Part shown: piece by piece, positions 1 to 8,189 of the stretch
Numbering within the stretch: position 1 is the first letter of the stretch
How the letters are laid out: each line of letters starts with the position of its first letter
From: Clostridium tyrobutyricum DSM 2637 = ATCC 25755 = JCM 11008
GTDB taxonomy: Bacteria; Bacillota; Clostridia; Clostridiales; Clostridiaceae
Direction: 5' to 3'
NCBI RefSeq assembly: GCF_000359585.1
Contig: NZ_APMH01000010.1
Span: 61,545-125,544 of the forward strand
Length of the DNA stretch: 64,000 nucleotides
The notes under the pieces: generated by a model
What the model saw: the letters and a program-made list of their open reading frames with translations, nothing else
Database searches by the model: none
Told to the model about the DNA's origin: nothing
Made by a program: the position numbers and the translations under genes

Positions 1-205
1 AATTCTTAAATGATGCGGCATCACAATTACAAATAATTTTGCCTAAATGCTGCCTTGAAGCAAAGTGTACCAATCTTTTTATATTTTGAACTGATATATT
101 ATGAAAGTCAACTATTTTTGCAAGGCTGTTTACGTAATCCACGTATATTTTTGATTGATTTATTTTAGCATAATAATTATCTGATTTATAATTAGTTAGT
201 ATCAT
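1..205 (-). CDS. ablB: AblB-like beta-lysine N-acetyltransferase, N-terminal part (runs off the window)
   Basis: Partial gene: 68 codons are visible from an ATG at 205 to the window edge with no stop. A strong ribosome binding site (AAGGGGG) lies just upstream. The visible residues carry a strand reading KIYVDYVNSLAKIVDF, then a helix and a second strand GKIICN, which resembles the opening of the AblB/YodP acetyltransferases (pattern LD-FN-R--V-DY, helix, KIIV). AblB acetylates beta-lysine made by lysine 2,3-aminomutase to give the osmolyte N-acetyl-beta-lysine. The c-di-AMP riboswitch directly upstream fits an osmolyte gene, because that signal controls osmotic balance. The catalytic GNAT domain lies outside the window, so the assignment rests on a short N-terminus plus context. 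Confidence 0.45.
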   Translation of the reverse strand, partial: MILTNYKSDNYYAKINQSKIYVDYVNSLAKIVDFHNISVQNIKRLVHFASRQHLGKIICNCDAASFKN

Positions 206-242
206 TACACTGTTCCCCCTTGCGTGTAATTTATTAATTCCC

Positions 243-278
243 AAAAATAATAAGCTGCAGAGAGAAGTCTCTGCAGCT
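243..278 (-). terminator. Intrinsic terminator between riboswitch and AblB-like gene
   Basis: On the minus strand an 11-bp stem (AGCTGCAGAGA paired with TCTCTGCAGCT, 253-278) is followed by a T-rich run (243-252). It sits between the c-di-AMP aptamer and the start codon at 205, the usual place for the expression platform of an OFF switch. Confidence 0.75.
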
Positions 279-327
279 CAATTTTAGGTATATTAAAAAT
301 AAAATTCATAATTTACATACCAAAAAA

Positions 328-450
328 CTTCTCTTCAACGCTTACGAGATTAGCTGACGGATTCGGATCGAAGAAATTAACCCTACTTGTTTTAATACAA
401 GATTCACCCCAAAAGTGGTTCTCCCGTTCATAATTGATTAAGCGCTTTCA
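328..450 (-). ncRNA. Cyclic di-AMP riboswitch (ydaO/yuaA leader)
   Basis: Read on the minus strand, this region has the conserved blocks of the ydaO-type aptamer in order: a GCGCTTAAT-like block, a GGGAGAACC block, GGGGTGAATC, GTAGGG, then CCGAATCCGTCAGCTAA and CGTAAGCGT with a closing GAAGAGA. These are the signature strings of the family and are spaced as expected. It is followed by an intrinsic terminator and then the AblB-like gene. In characterised members, ligand binding promotes termination, so expression would rise when c-di-AMP falls (osmotic stress). Direction and position make the AblB-like gene the target. Confidence 0.85.
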
Positions 451-583
451 ATATTTATTTTTACGGTTTAATACTTGTACATAAACATTATCACGTTAAT
501 ATATGCATGTCAATTAATTATATGAAAATTTATTGGAAAAATCAATAATATTATGATATAAAGAATTTATGGAGTTGATGTAT

Positions 584-877
584 ATGAGTAATTTTTTAAA
601 TAGGGATAAAAGGGTCTATAAATTCAATAAAGATGAAATGATATTGAGAGATTTTCTTGCAGTGGACAGAACTCTCCTTGCTAATGAAAGAACCCTACTG
701 GCATACATAAGAACAGGGGTGAGTTTAATTGCTGTAGCAATTACTCTTATAAAATTGTTTGATACCACTTTTACATACGTGGTTGGAATAATTTTTGCAG
801 TTTTAGGTATAAGTGGTATGGTATTTGGTGTATATAGATACAAAAATATAAATGACAAGATGAAAAATATAGTTTAA
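584..877 (+). CDS. DUF202 family small membrane protein
   Basis: A 97-residue protein with the DUF202/YidH pattern: a soluble N-terminus containing RDFLAVDRTLLANERTLLAY, followed by two hydrophobic segments (about residues 44-62 and 66-85). The start at 584 is chosen over an in-frame ATG at 569 because GGAG at 571-574 gives a 9-base spacing to it. Family members are integral membrane proteins of unknown biochemical role. It stands alone, with no co-directional partner close enough to make an operon. Confidence 0.85.
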   Translation: MSNFLNRDKRVYKFNKDEMILRDFLAVDRTLLANERTLLAYIRTGVSLIAVAITLIKLFDTTFTYVVGIIFAVLGISGMVFGVYRYKNINDKMKNIV

Positions 878-1107
878 TAAATGTAGTAATATATTTTATG
901 TTGAGATAAACACATGCCAAATTAAAGTATATTTCACATAATTCTCACATAATTTTAAGTGAATTTTAAGGAATGATTTATAAAATCTAAATATATGTAA
1001 TATTTTATAGGAGAAGGTGATATATATGAGTATCGTAAATTAAAATCAATTATATTATGAAAAATAATACAAATTTAATTTTTTATGATGGGATAGTGAT
1101 TGATATT

Positions 1108-2307
1108 ATGAAAAAGAAAATACTTTCTCTGTTGGCAGGTATTTTTATAATACTTGGACTTTTTCAAAATGTTAGTGCAAGCACTTATAAAGATCAACTG
1201 AAAATGAATACTTCAAGATACATAGTTACAGTATCTTCAAAACAGGATATTAGCAAGATAAAGTCCAGTATTCCTAAGGCTGAGGTAAAGGATCTATCTA
1301 ATGGACAAGCAGTTGTGTACTCTGAGGATATCTCTAAAAATACACTGAAAAAAGATTTGTCTAAAGTCAAGAATATAAGGAGCATAAGAAATCCAGTCAA
1401 AATGAAAATTGATGGATACTCAAGAAAAATGAATGTTAATTCTGCAAGAAGTCTAGAGTGGGATATTCCAGATGTAATGGCAGATAGTGCATGGTCAAAT
1501 ATAAGCCAGAAAAAAACTGTAAAAATAGCTGTAGTTGATACAGGTGTAGATTATAATAATTCACTATTAAAAGGGAAAATTGATGTTTCAGATGGTTATA
1601 ATTTTATTTCCAACAATTCAAATGCAATGGATGATAGTGGACATGGAACAGGGGTAACTGGGATTATAGCTACAAATTCAAATGTAAAGAGTAAGGATCT
1701 TATTGGGGTAACTGGAAATTTAAATGTTGAAATTATTCCTGTGAAAGTACTGGATAGTTCCGGAACAGGTGATTCCGATATAATTGCAGAAGGTATACAA
1801 TATGCAGCAGACAAGGGTGCAGATATAATAAACCTTAGTTTTGGAGGAAAAGGATTGGCACCTGAGATAGATTCAGCAATACAATATGCAAAATCCAAGG
1901 GATCCTTTGTTGTAGCAGCAGCAGGAAATGACAATGCAGATGTAAAAGACTATTCACCTGCATCTAATTCCAATGTATTTACTGTATCGGCTTTAAATAT
2001 GCGAAATTCAAAATCATATTATTCGAACTACGGTTACAATGTGCAGGGAGCAGCACCAGGGGACAATATTTTAAGTGTGGAACTCAATAATCAATATTAT
2101 TTTATGACGGGAACGTCAATGGCAGCACCTATAGTATCTTCAGTTGCGGCTATGGTAAAAGCTGCAAATCCGAATTTGAATTCAACCCAGATAGCACAAA
2201 TACTTGATGAATCAACAGATAAAATTGGTAACCAACATCGAAACATATATTATGGATATGGAAAGATAAATGCAGTAAAGGCTGTAAAACAGGCTGTTGC
2301 CAAATAG
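1108..2307 (+). CDS. Secreted subtilisin-like serine protease (S8 family)
   Basis: A 399-residue protein with a signal peptide (MKKK, then a hydrophobic core, cleavage probably near VSAS), a short inhibitor-I9-like propeptide (about residues 40-100) and a peptidase S8 domain. The catalytic triad is visible: D144 in VVDTGVD, H179 in SGHGTG, S337 in GTSMAAP, with oxyanion N274 in AAGND. It should be an active exported protease. The start at 1108 is chosen because it begins the signal peptide; an in-frame ATG at 1057 would add 17 residues before it. Neither has a strong ribosome binding site. The best one (GGAGAAGGTG, 1011-1020) instead serves a 5-codon ORF at 1026. A clear terminator follows. 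Confidence 0.88.
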   Translation: MKKKILSLLAGIFIILGLFQNVSASTYKDQLKMNTSRYIVTVSSKQDISKIKSSIPKAEVKDLSNGQAVVYSEDISKNTLKKDLSKVKNIRSIRNPVKMKIDGYSRKMNVNSARSLEWDIPDVMADSAWSNISQKKTVKIAVVDTGVDYNNSLLKGKIDVSDGYNFISNNSNAMDDSGHGTGVTGIIATNSNVKSKDLIGVTGNLNVEIIPVKVLDSSGTGDSDIIAEGIQYAADKGADIINLSFGGKGLAPEIDSAIQYAKSKGSFVVAAAGNDNADVKDYSPASNSNVFTVSALNMRNSKSYYSNYGYNVQGAAPGDNILSVELNNQYYFMTGTSMAAPIVSSVAAMVKAANPNLNSTQIAQILDESTDKIGNQHRNIYYGYGKINAVKAVKQAVAK

Positions 2308-2312
2308 AATCC

Positions 2313-2345
2313 AGTCAGGGCAAAAGGGTTTGCCCTGACTTTTTA
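2313..2345 (+). terminator. Intrinsic terminator after the S8 protease
   Basis: Stem AGTCAGGGCA paired with TGCCCTGACT around a short purine-rich loop, followed by TTTTT. Confidence 0.9.
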
Positions 2346-2487
2346 TATACTTGTTTTAATGTTGATATAGTATAAATATCAATAATGTTTTATAACATCA
2401 AGCCATAAGTACATAAATTAAATAAATATGATATAATTTTATACAAGTAATTGATATAAATAGTGGAAAATTACAGGAGATGAAAGT

Positions 2488-2676
2488 ATGAAGAGCTCAA
2501 AAAAGTGGAAGTTATTGATGGTATCAAGTGTTTGTTTTATAGTTGCAGGCATAATTGGAATAAGCACTAAAAATTATATGGGAATTCTGCTTATATGTTT
2601 GGGAATATTTTATATTTGGTTAAGTAGGACTATGTATAAAAATCATGCCTTGAATAAAAGTGAAAAAAACGTATAA
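2488..2676 (+). CDS. Small two-helix membrane protein, unknown
   Basis: A 62-residue protein with two hydrophobic segments (about residues 9-25 and 30-46) and a basic, polar C-terminus. GGAG at 2476 gives a good ribosome binding site for the ATG. No family is recognised. It lies 33 bases before the next gene in the same direction and may be co-transcribed with it. Confidence 0.65.
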   Translation: MKSSKKWKLLMVSSVCFIVAGIIGISTKNYMGILLICLGIFYIWLSRTMYKNHALNKSEKNV

Positions 2677-2709
2677 TCATGGAAAATATATTGGATTGGA
2701 GAATATGTT

Positions 2710-3105
2710 TTGGGGTTATTTATAAAAGAAAAAGATATAGAAGAACATTTGAAGGATAAAGAGTATGATTATGAAAAAGGATGTTCAGTTTTGGCTGATG
2801 GGATTACTATAGGATTGCCCGTACCTGCCAATGCCATTTTAAACTTCAGTGATTCTGGAATTTTGGTTATGGGAGTTGACGGTTCAAGAGTAAAATTTGA
2901 AGGATTAGACGTCTTTTTTAATAATAAAAATATTAAATTCATTGGATTTAGAAAAAAATTTATGAGTTACAGGCTTCAAATAGAAACGGATATGACAATT
3001 GAGGGTTTTGAAAATGTTGATCTGGAATTTAATATAAAAAAAAGGATTGCAGATTGTACATGGCATTCTGCAAATCTTCGTAATGTAATGGCTAAGTATA
3101 GCTAA
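2710..3105 (+). CDS. Hypothetical protein, 131 aa
   Basis: A soluble-looking protein starting at TTG, with GGAGA seven bases upstream; the ATG at 2705 is in another frame and stops after six codons, so TTG is the start. It has no signal peptide or membrane segment. The predicted composition alternates beta strands (ILVMGVDGSRVKFEG, IKFIGFR, YRLQIETDM), suggesting a small beta-rich fold. No family is recognised. It follows the small membrane protein at 2488 with a 33-base gap. Confidence 0.6.
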   Translation: MGLFIKEKDIEEHLKDKEYDYEKGCSVLADGITIGLPVPANAILNFSDSGILVMGVDGSRVKFEGLDVFFNNKNIKFIGFRKKFMSYRLQIETDMTIEGFENVDLEFNIKKRIADCTWHSANLRNVMAKYS

Positions 3106-3187
3106 TGAGATAAATTTGGTACATTCATAACATTGTAAATAAAGTTATAAAATAAGACTGTTGGAGGATATCCCGCAGTCTTTGCAA

Positions 3188-3331
3188 TCAGACAATTTCT
3201 TTAAGTAATTTTGAAAAATAAGCGGCATGGTTTTTTTTTCTTCTATCATCTTCCATAAGTAGTGCAATAGCTTTACACACTATATCCAGCGTGTTATAAT
3301 AGTCAGTAAAACTTTTTACAGTAAAAATCAA
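3188..3331 (-). other. Possible minus-strand small ORF or gene remnant (47 codons)
   Basis: An open frame starting at TTG (3329-3331) and ending at TGA (3188-3190) encodes a helical, charged C-terminus-like peptide (KAIALLMEDDRRKKNHAAYF). Downstream on the minus strand a hairpin (AAGACTG paired with CAGTCTT, 3152-3183) precedes an AT-rich run, as at a gene end. There is no ribosome binding site before the TTG. It could be the tail of an eroded gene rather than a working one; the same hairpin could also act on the plus strand before the ABC exporter. Confidence 0.2.
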
Positions 3332-3356
3332 TATAGAAAGGATGATAATAAACTTT

Positions 3357-5099
3357 ATGAGTATATTAAAAAAGTTTATACAGTACTACAGACCTTATAA
3401 ATTCCTTTTTTATATGGATCTGTTCTGTGCTTTAATTGTGTCTTTGGTTGATCTGTCGTTTCCCCTTATTTTGACTTATCTTTCAAGGACTGTATTTACA
3501 ATGGACAAACATATTATACTTCATTTGATACCTTACATAGGAATAATACTGATTGCCATATATGCAGTTAAATATTTTTGTCAGTATTTTATTGCTTCCT
3601 GGGGGCATATTATGGGGGCTAGAATGGAAAACAACATGAGAAAGGATTTATTTTACCATCTTCAAAAGATGCCTTTTTCCTATTATGATGAAAAGAACAC
3701 GGGACAGATGATGTCAATACTTGTATCAGATCTGTTTGACATATCGGAGCTCGCACATCATGGGCCGGAAAATGTATTTATTTCAGGAGTCAAGATAATA
3801 GGTTCATTTATAATATTAACATTTATTAATCCTAAGATGACCATTATACTTTTGGCAGTAACAGTAATTATGGTTATTTTTTCAGTTTATCAAAATAATA
3901 GGATGCAGAAAGTATTTATGGATAATAGGCAAAAAATGGGAAATATAAATGCTTCTGTTCAGGACAGCCTTTTGGGAATAAGGATTGTAAAATCATTTGC
4001 CAATGAGCGTATTGAAAGGGAAAAGTTTGATAAAAATAATAATGCATACCGTATTTCAAGAGAGCATAGTTACAAGATAATGGGAAGATTTATAGCTGGA
4101 AATGCTTTCTTTGAAGGACTTTTATATGTAGTAATACTAGTCACTGGTGCATTTTTTATATCAAAAGGAACTTTGAGAATATCAGACCTTGCAATTTATG
4201 CCCTCTACATCAATATATTCATAAATCCTATAGACATACTCATAAATTTTGCAGAACAATTCCAGAAGGGATTTGCAGGATTTAAAAGATTTATAAAGAT
4301 TGTTGATACTGAACCCAATATAGTTGATAAAAAGGATGCTGTAACTCTTAAAAATGTAAAGGGAAATATAGAATATAAAAATGTTTATTTCAGTTATAAT
4401 GACCAAAAACAGATACTTGATAATGTGAATTTGAAAATAGATGCTGGTAAAAAAGTAGCATTTGTAGGTCCGTCAGGAGGAGGAAAGACAACTATTTGTT
4501 CACTTCTTCCTAGATTTTATGATGTTTCATCTGGATCTGTAATGATAGATGGAATAGATGTAAGGGATATTGCTCTTGAATCACTTAGAAATTCCATTGG
4601 AATAGTTCAACAGGATGTATATTTGTTTTCTGGAACTTTAAGGGACAATATAAAGTATGGAAAACCGGAAGCATCTGAAGAAGATGTAATAATAGCAGCC
4701 AAGGAAGCCAATATACACGATTATATAATGAGCCTTGATAATGGATATGATACCTATGTTGGAGAAAGAGGAGTCAAGCTTTCTGGTGGGCAGAAACAGA
4801 GGATTTCAATTGCAAGGGTATTTCTAGAAAATCCCCCAATTCTCATATTGGATGAGGCAACTTCAGCACTGGATAATGAAAGTGAAAGCTTTATACAGAA
4901 ATCTCTTGAAAAGCTTGCAAAAAATAGGACAACTATTATAATTGCCCACAGACTCAGTACTATAAGAAATGCAGATGAAATAATAGTTATTGATGATGAA
5001 GGAATCAAAGAGAGGGGAAACCATGAAGAACTCCTTGAAAAAGGAGGAACTTATTCCTACTACTATAATATGCAGTTTGAAGGGCTTGATATAAAGTAA
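3357..5099 (+). CDS. ABC exporter, fused membrane and ATPase domains (MsbA/LmrA type)
   Basis: A 580-residue half-transporter. Residues about 1-310 form a six-helix exporter membrane domain; residues about 335-575 form the ATPase. Walker A GPSGGGKTT is at 371-379, the signature LSGGQKQR begins at 475, Walker B ILILDEA is near 495, and the switch histidine lies in IIAHRLST. All catalytic residues are present, so it should be active as a homodimer or with an unlinked partner. The start at 3357 (MSILKKF) is preferred over an ATG at 3342 that abuts the AAGG; the spacing at 3357 is long (about 15), so the choice is uncertain. The substrate cannot be told from sequence. A terminator follows directly. 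Confidence 0.9.
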   Translation: MSILKKFIQYYRPYKFLFYMDLFCALIVSLVDLSFPLILTYLSRTVFTMDKHIILHLIPYIGIILIAIYAVKYFCQYFIASWGHIMGARMENNMRKDLFYHLQKMPFSYYDEKNTGQMMSILVSDLFDISELAHHGPENVFISGVKIIGSFIILTFINPKMTIILLAVTVIMVIFSVYQNNRMQKVFMDNRQKMGNINASVQDSLLGIRIVKSFANERIEREKFDKNNNAYRISREHSYKIMGRFIAGNAFFEGLLYVVILVTGAFFISKGTLRISDLAIYALYINIFINPIDILINFAEQFQKGFAGFKRFIKIVDTEPNIVDKKDAVTLKNVKGNIEYKNVYFSYNDQKQILDNVNLKIDAGKKVAFVGPSGGGKTTICSLLPRFYDVSSGSVMIDGIDVRDIALESLRNSIGIVQQDVYLFSGTLRDNIKYGKPEASEEDVIIAAKEANIHDYIMSLDNGYDTYVGERGVKLSGGQKQRISIARVFLENPPILILDEATSALDNESESFIQKSLEKLAKNRTTIIIAHRLSTIRNADEIIVIDDEGIKERGNHEELLEKGGTYSYYYNMQFEGLDIK

Positions 5100-5111
5100 C
5101 ATAGTCAGGGG

Positions 5112-5150
5112 CGGTCTCTATGAAAATTTTTACCATAGAGACCGTTTTTT
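5112..5150 (+). terminator. Intrinsic terminator after the ABC exporter
   Basis: Stem CGGTCTCTATG paired with CATAGAGACCG, followed by TTTTTT. Confidence 0.92.
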
Positions 5151-5251
5151 ATTATATTTTATATTCTCAAAAATTTGAACTGTGATATAATATTCACAGA
5201 TTATATGTTTTATTAAGTTGTAATATAAAATACAAAGGAGAACTTTGAAAA

Positions 5252-5467
5252 ATGCTGAATTTTTTCCATCTTCATATAAGTACAAATCCAGTACATATAG
5301 TAATTGGTATAATAGTACTGGCAATTGTTTTAAAATTGCTTGGCAAGATATTTAAAGTCATACTTATGGTAGGAATTATAGCTTTTGTATTGTACAAGTT
5401 AAATGAACTGCCAATTGTACATAATGTGCTTAATAATATAGCTAGAATGCTAAATATTCATTTTTAG
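5252..5467 (+). CDS. Small hydrophobic membrane protein, 71 aa
   Basis: One long or two short membrane segments (about residues 14-30 and 33-47) between a short N-terminus and an amphipathic C-terminus. AAGGAG at 5235 supports the ATG at 5252 with about 11 bases spacing. No family is recognised. It stands alone between two terminator-bounded genes. Confidence 0.55.
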   Translation: MLNFFHLHISTNPVHIVIGIIVLAIVLKLLGKIFKVILMVGIIAFVLYKLNELPIVHNVLNNIARMLNIHF

Positions 5468-5622
5468 TTAATTTTGAAGTGTAAAAATCATAATTTTTAT
5501 ATTTATTTAATATAGAACGGATCTACTGAATTGTGAAATTTTGATTTGGAATAATAAATTTTAATAAGATAATTTAAGGTAGCAGGTTGGAATGTTTTTA
5601 GAACAGAACACATGCTTTGTTT

Positions 5623-6273
5623 CTATACAAAATTATATTCTTTTTCCTTAAATAGAACAGGTGTCTTTTCATCTTTTTTACCTGTTACTATTTGTGGTTT
5701 ACTAAAGAAATATCCTTGAAAGTATGAATATCCAAGAGATAAAGCTTCTTTAAAGTCCTTTGGTGTCTCGATTTTTTCTGCAAGAAATTTAATATTTCCG
5801 TTTATAGAATGAATTTTTTTCATAACATTTTTTCTTTCCATATTTTTTGTCATAAAAAAGTCTATTTTTATTATGTCTACAAGTTTGATTAAATCCACGT
5901 ACTTGATATTGAATACAAAATCATCCAGTGCAAGTACAAATCCATTTTCTTTTAATGATTTACATGAGTCTATAATCTTGTCTGTAGGTTCAATATTTTC
6001 CAAAATTTCTATTATAATATTTTCAGGAGAAATAAAAGAACATATATTGGATTCCAATATATTGCCGGTAAAATTTACAAGAGCTTTTTTAGTTCCAACA
6101 AGTTTGTTCATGCCTATATTTACAATACTGTTTTGAAGTAGTTCAAGAGTAGCCCTGTCTCCATCTGTAACAGTATATTTATTTTGTTCATAATTATCTC
6201 TAAATAATAGTTCATACCCTACTATGTTGCTGAACCTGTCAACAATAGCTTGTTTAGCTACATATACATTCAT
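5623..6273 (-). CDS. EAL-domain protein, YuxH-like but lacking the HDOD half
   Basis: A 216-residue single-domain protein. It starts like YuxH-type EAL proteins (VYVAKQAIVDRF) and carries most c-di-GMP phosphodiesterase residues: Glu in YELLFR (where EAL would be), Asn in VNF, Glu in IEILE, Asp pair in LALDDF, Lys in IKIDFF, Glu in AEKIE and Gln in QGYFF. YuxH homologues usually continue into an HDOD domain of about 200 residues, which is absent; the protein ends soon after the EAL domain. Whether it still cleaves or only binds c-di-GMP is open. The ATG at 6273 has AGGAG seven bases upstream and is preferred over the TTG at 6279. Confidence 0.82.
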   Translation of the reverse strand: MNVYVAKQAIVDRFSNIVGYELLFRDNYEQNKYTVTDGDRATLELLQNSIVNIGMNKLVGTKKALVNFTGNILESNICSFISPENIIIEILENIEPTDKIIDSCKSLKENGFVLALDDFVFNIKYVDLIKLVDIIKIDFFMTKNMERKNVMKKIHSINGNIKFLAEKIETPKDFKEALSLGYSYFQGYFFSKPQIVTGKKDEKTPVLFKEKEYNFV

Positions 6274-6396
6274 GTTCAAACTCCTTTTAAATTATAATAA
6301 CCTTGCTTATATCATTTGCATAATTTATTATTTTATACATAAAATTGCAATAAAAAATTTTAAAAGGAAGTTTTTAAATAAAAAATAGTATATTTG

Positions 6397-6846
6397 CTAT
6401 TTAATGTTTGTGTTTTTTGGAATAACGTGGCGATAGGATACAGGAGATTTAAGTACTACAGATGTATTTATATCACCATAAGGAAGTAGTCTGTCTATTA
6501 GCAAACTCATATCATCCATGTTGTTTACAGCAGCTTTAATAAAATAATTTATGGGTCCGGTTACTCTATGACACTCTAAAATGTCACCATCCTTTTTTAC
6601 CATTTGTTCAAATGTTTTAGGTGATACTTTTAAAGAACTCAACTGTACAAACAGTATGATATTTTTACCAATATTCTTTAAGGATATTCTTGCAGTAAAC
6701 TCTTCAATTATATTCTTCTCTTGAAGCCGTAAAATTCTCTCAGTAATACTTGGCCTGCTGAGGGAAAGCTCTTTTGACAGTGTACTTATAGTCATGCGTG
6801 AATTTTTCTGTAAAAGTTCAATTAGTTTAATATCCAGGTTATCCAT
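6397..6846 (-). CDS. Lrp/AsnC family transcriptional regulator
   Basis: A 149-residue protein: N-terminal winged helix (about residues 3-60, with LDIKLIELLQKNSR and LSRPSITERILRLQEKNII) and a C-terminal RAM ligand-binding domain (about 70-140). The start at 6846 has AAGGAG at the right distance; the TTG upstream overlaps that site. It is transcribed divergently from lrgB, and the shared intergenic region holds a phased direct repeat, so it probably controls lrgB and itself in response to an amino acid. The effector is unknown. Confidence 0.88.
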   Translation of the reverse strand: MDNLDIKLIELLQKNSRMTISTLSKELSLSRPSITERILRLQEKNIIEEFTARISLKNIGKNIILFVQLSSLKVSPKTFEQMVKKDGDILECHRVTGPINYFIKAAVNNMDDMSLLIDRLLPYGDINTSVVLKSPVSYRHVIPKNTNIK

Positions 6847-6863
6847 ATAAGCTCCTTGCAAAA

Positions 6864-6930
6864 TAAATATATTTTAAGCAATACTTATTCAAAATATAAA
6901 TATATTTAAGATAATTTATTCAATATTTAA
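6864..6930 (+). promoter_or_regulatory. Candidate Lrp-type operator: two 33-bp phased repeats
   Basis: TAAATATATTTTAAG at 6864-6878 recurs as TAAATATATTTAAG at 6897-6910, and the following CTTATTCAA recurs as TTTATTCAA. The 33-base period is three helical turns, which would place both copies on one DNA face, as Lrp proteins favour. It lies between the divergent regulator and lrgB genes. Inference from pattern and position only. Confidence 0.4.
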
Positions 6931-6992
6931 TATAAATTGCCTTATAAGTATTATATCATTAAATAGATGTATTTATAAGGGAGGTTTTTGGG

Positions 6993-7697
6993 GTGAGAGA
7001 ATTGATAAGTTCTCCTGTTTTTTCAATTATGCTTTCATTAGTGGCTTTTGAAGCAGGGAGTATCATATATAAAAGAATTAAATTTCCATTGTTTAATCCT
7101 GTAATTATTGCCATAGTGGTTGTAATGTTTGTAATTAAATCACTGAACATAAGTGTTGATACATATAATAAGGGTGGAGATATAATAAGCTTTTTTTTGA
7201 GCCCGGCTACAGTTATACTTGCGGTACCATTGTATAAAAAGATGAAACTCTTGAAGAAAAACTTACTTCCAATAATGTCAGGTATAATAGCAGGTTCCCT
7301 GGCAGGTATATTCTCTACAGTTTTTTTATGCCGACTATTTCACATTTCAAAACAACTGACTTTGTCCATGATACCAAAATCTGTTACAGTGCCAATAAGT
7401 ATGTCGGTTTCCAAGCAGATAGGAGGCATTCCTGCCATAACCATATTTTCTACAATGTTAGGTGCAATTATTGTAATTGTAATATGTCCATTGATATTTA
7501 AAATATTCAAAATCAAAGACAGTATATCAAAAGGAGTTGCACTTGGAACGTCAGCCAATGCACTTGGGACTTCCAAGGCAATGGAGATGGGTGAAACAGA
7601 GGGGGCTATGAGTAGTCTATCCATTGGACTTGCAGGAATTGTTGTTGTAATATTTTCTCCTATAATAGTGAAGCTTTTTGGCAATTTTATAAAGTAG
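6993..7697 (+). CDS. lrgB: LrgB/CidB family membrane protein
   Basis: A 234-residue integral membrane protein with about seven hydrophobic segments and the LrgB family hallmarks (FFLSPATVILAVPLYK, IPKSVTVPISMSVS and GTSANALGTSKAMEMGE). Family members act with LrgA/CidA in holin-like control of murein hydrolases or in pyruvate and solute transport. No lrgA gene is adjacent, so this copy works alone or with a partner encoded elsewhere. It starts at GTG with GGGAGG upstream. The divergent Lrp-type gene is the likely regulator, and a terminator follows. Confidence 0.88.
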   Translation: MRELISSPVFSIMLSLVAFEAGSIIYKRIKFPLFNPVIIAIVVVMFVIKSLNISVDTYNKGGDIISFFLSPATVILAVPLYKKMKLLKKNLLPIMSGIIAGSLAGIFSTVFLCRLFHISKQLTLSMIPKSVTVPISMSVSKQIGGIPAITIFSTMLGAIIVIVICPLIFKIFKIKDSISKGVALGTSANALGTSKAMEMGETEGAMSSLSIGLAGIVVVIFSPIIVKLFGNFIK

Positions 7698-7702
7698 ATA
7701 AA

Positions 7703-7736
7703 ATTTCCAGACCTTTTTTAGGCTGGAGATTTTTTA
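7703..7736 (+). terminator. Intrinsic terminator after lrgB
   Basis: Imperfect stem TTCCAGACC paired with GGCTGGA (one bulge), then ATTTTTT. Confidence 0.65.
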
Positions 7737-8189
7737 TAATTTTTTTAGTTTTATGACATTTATTTCCCTTAGAGTTTAAAAATATAAATCCATAATCAAG
7801 AACATCATTATTGGAAATATAAATGGAACTATTGATGCAATCATAATTTTAAATTTCGGCACTATAAGTTTATAAAGTAGATAAAATAAGAATGAATTCT
7901 TCAGATACAACTATTTACATTGAAAGTATTTTGCCAAATAATAATATCAAATCTAACAAAGACAGTAAGTTGCTTTGTCTTAAACTTTATTCACAACCCC
8001 AAAATAGTCGGAAACAGTAGTAAACTGAGAATTATAGTAAAATACGGTGAGAAAACGTTTAATATACAATTATTTTGCTGTAAACAATGAATATATGCAT
8101 AATATAGGCCTTAATGACAATTATAATATAATGATTTAACAAGTATAATTATTAGTGTAAGGTAAAAAATATATGGGGAGGTAATAAAA
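7737..8189 (+). other. Gene-free interval upstream of the enoate reductase gene
   Basis: About 450 AT-rich bases. A 19-base string at the end of lrgB (7686-7704) recurs exactly at 7869-7887, hinting at an old partial duplication. A short open stretch before the second copy reads as hydrophobic residues but has no start or ribosome binding site. GGGGAGG at 8174 is the ribosome binding site of the next gene. No clear promoter or RNA element was found. Confidence 0.4.

Noticed and set aside
6993..7697. An lrgA gene next to lrgB
   Set aside because: No frame encoding a four-helix LrgA-like protein is found on either side.
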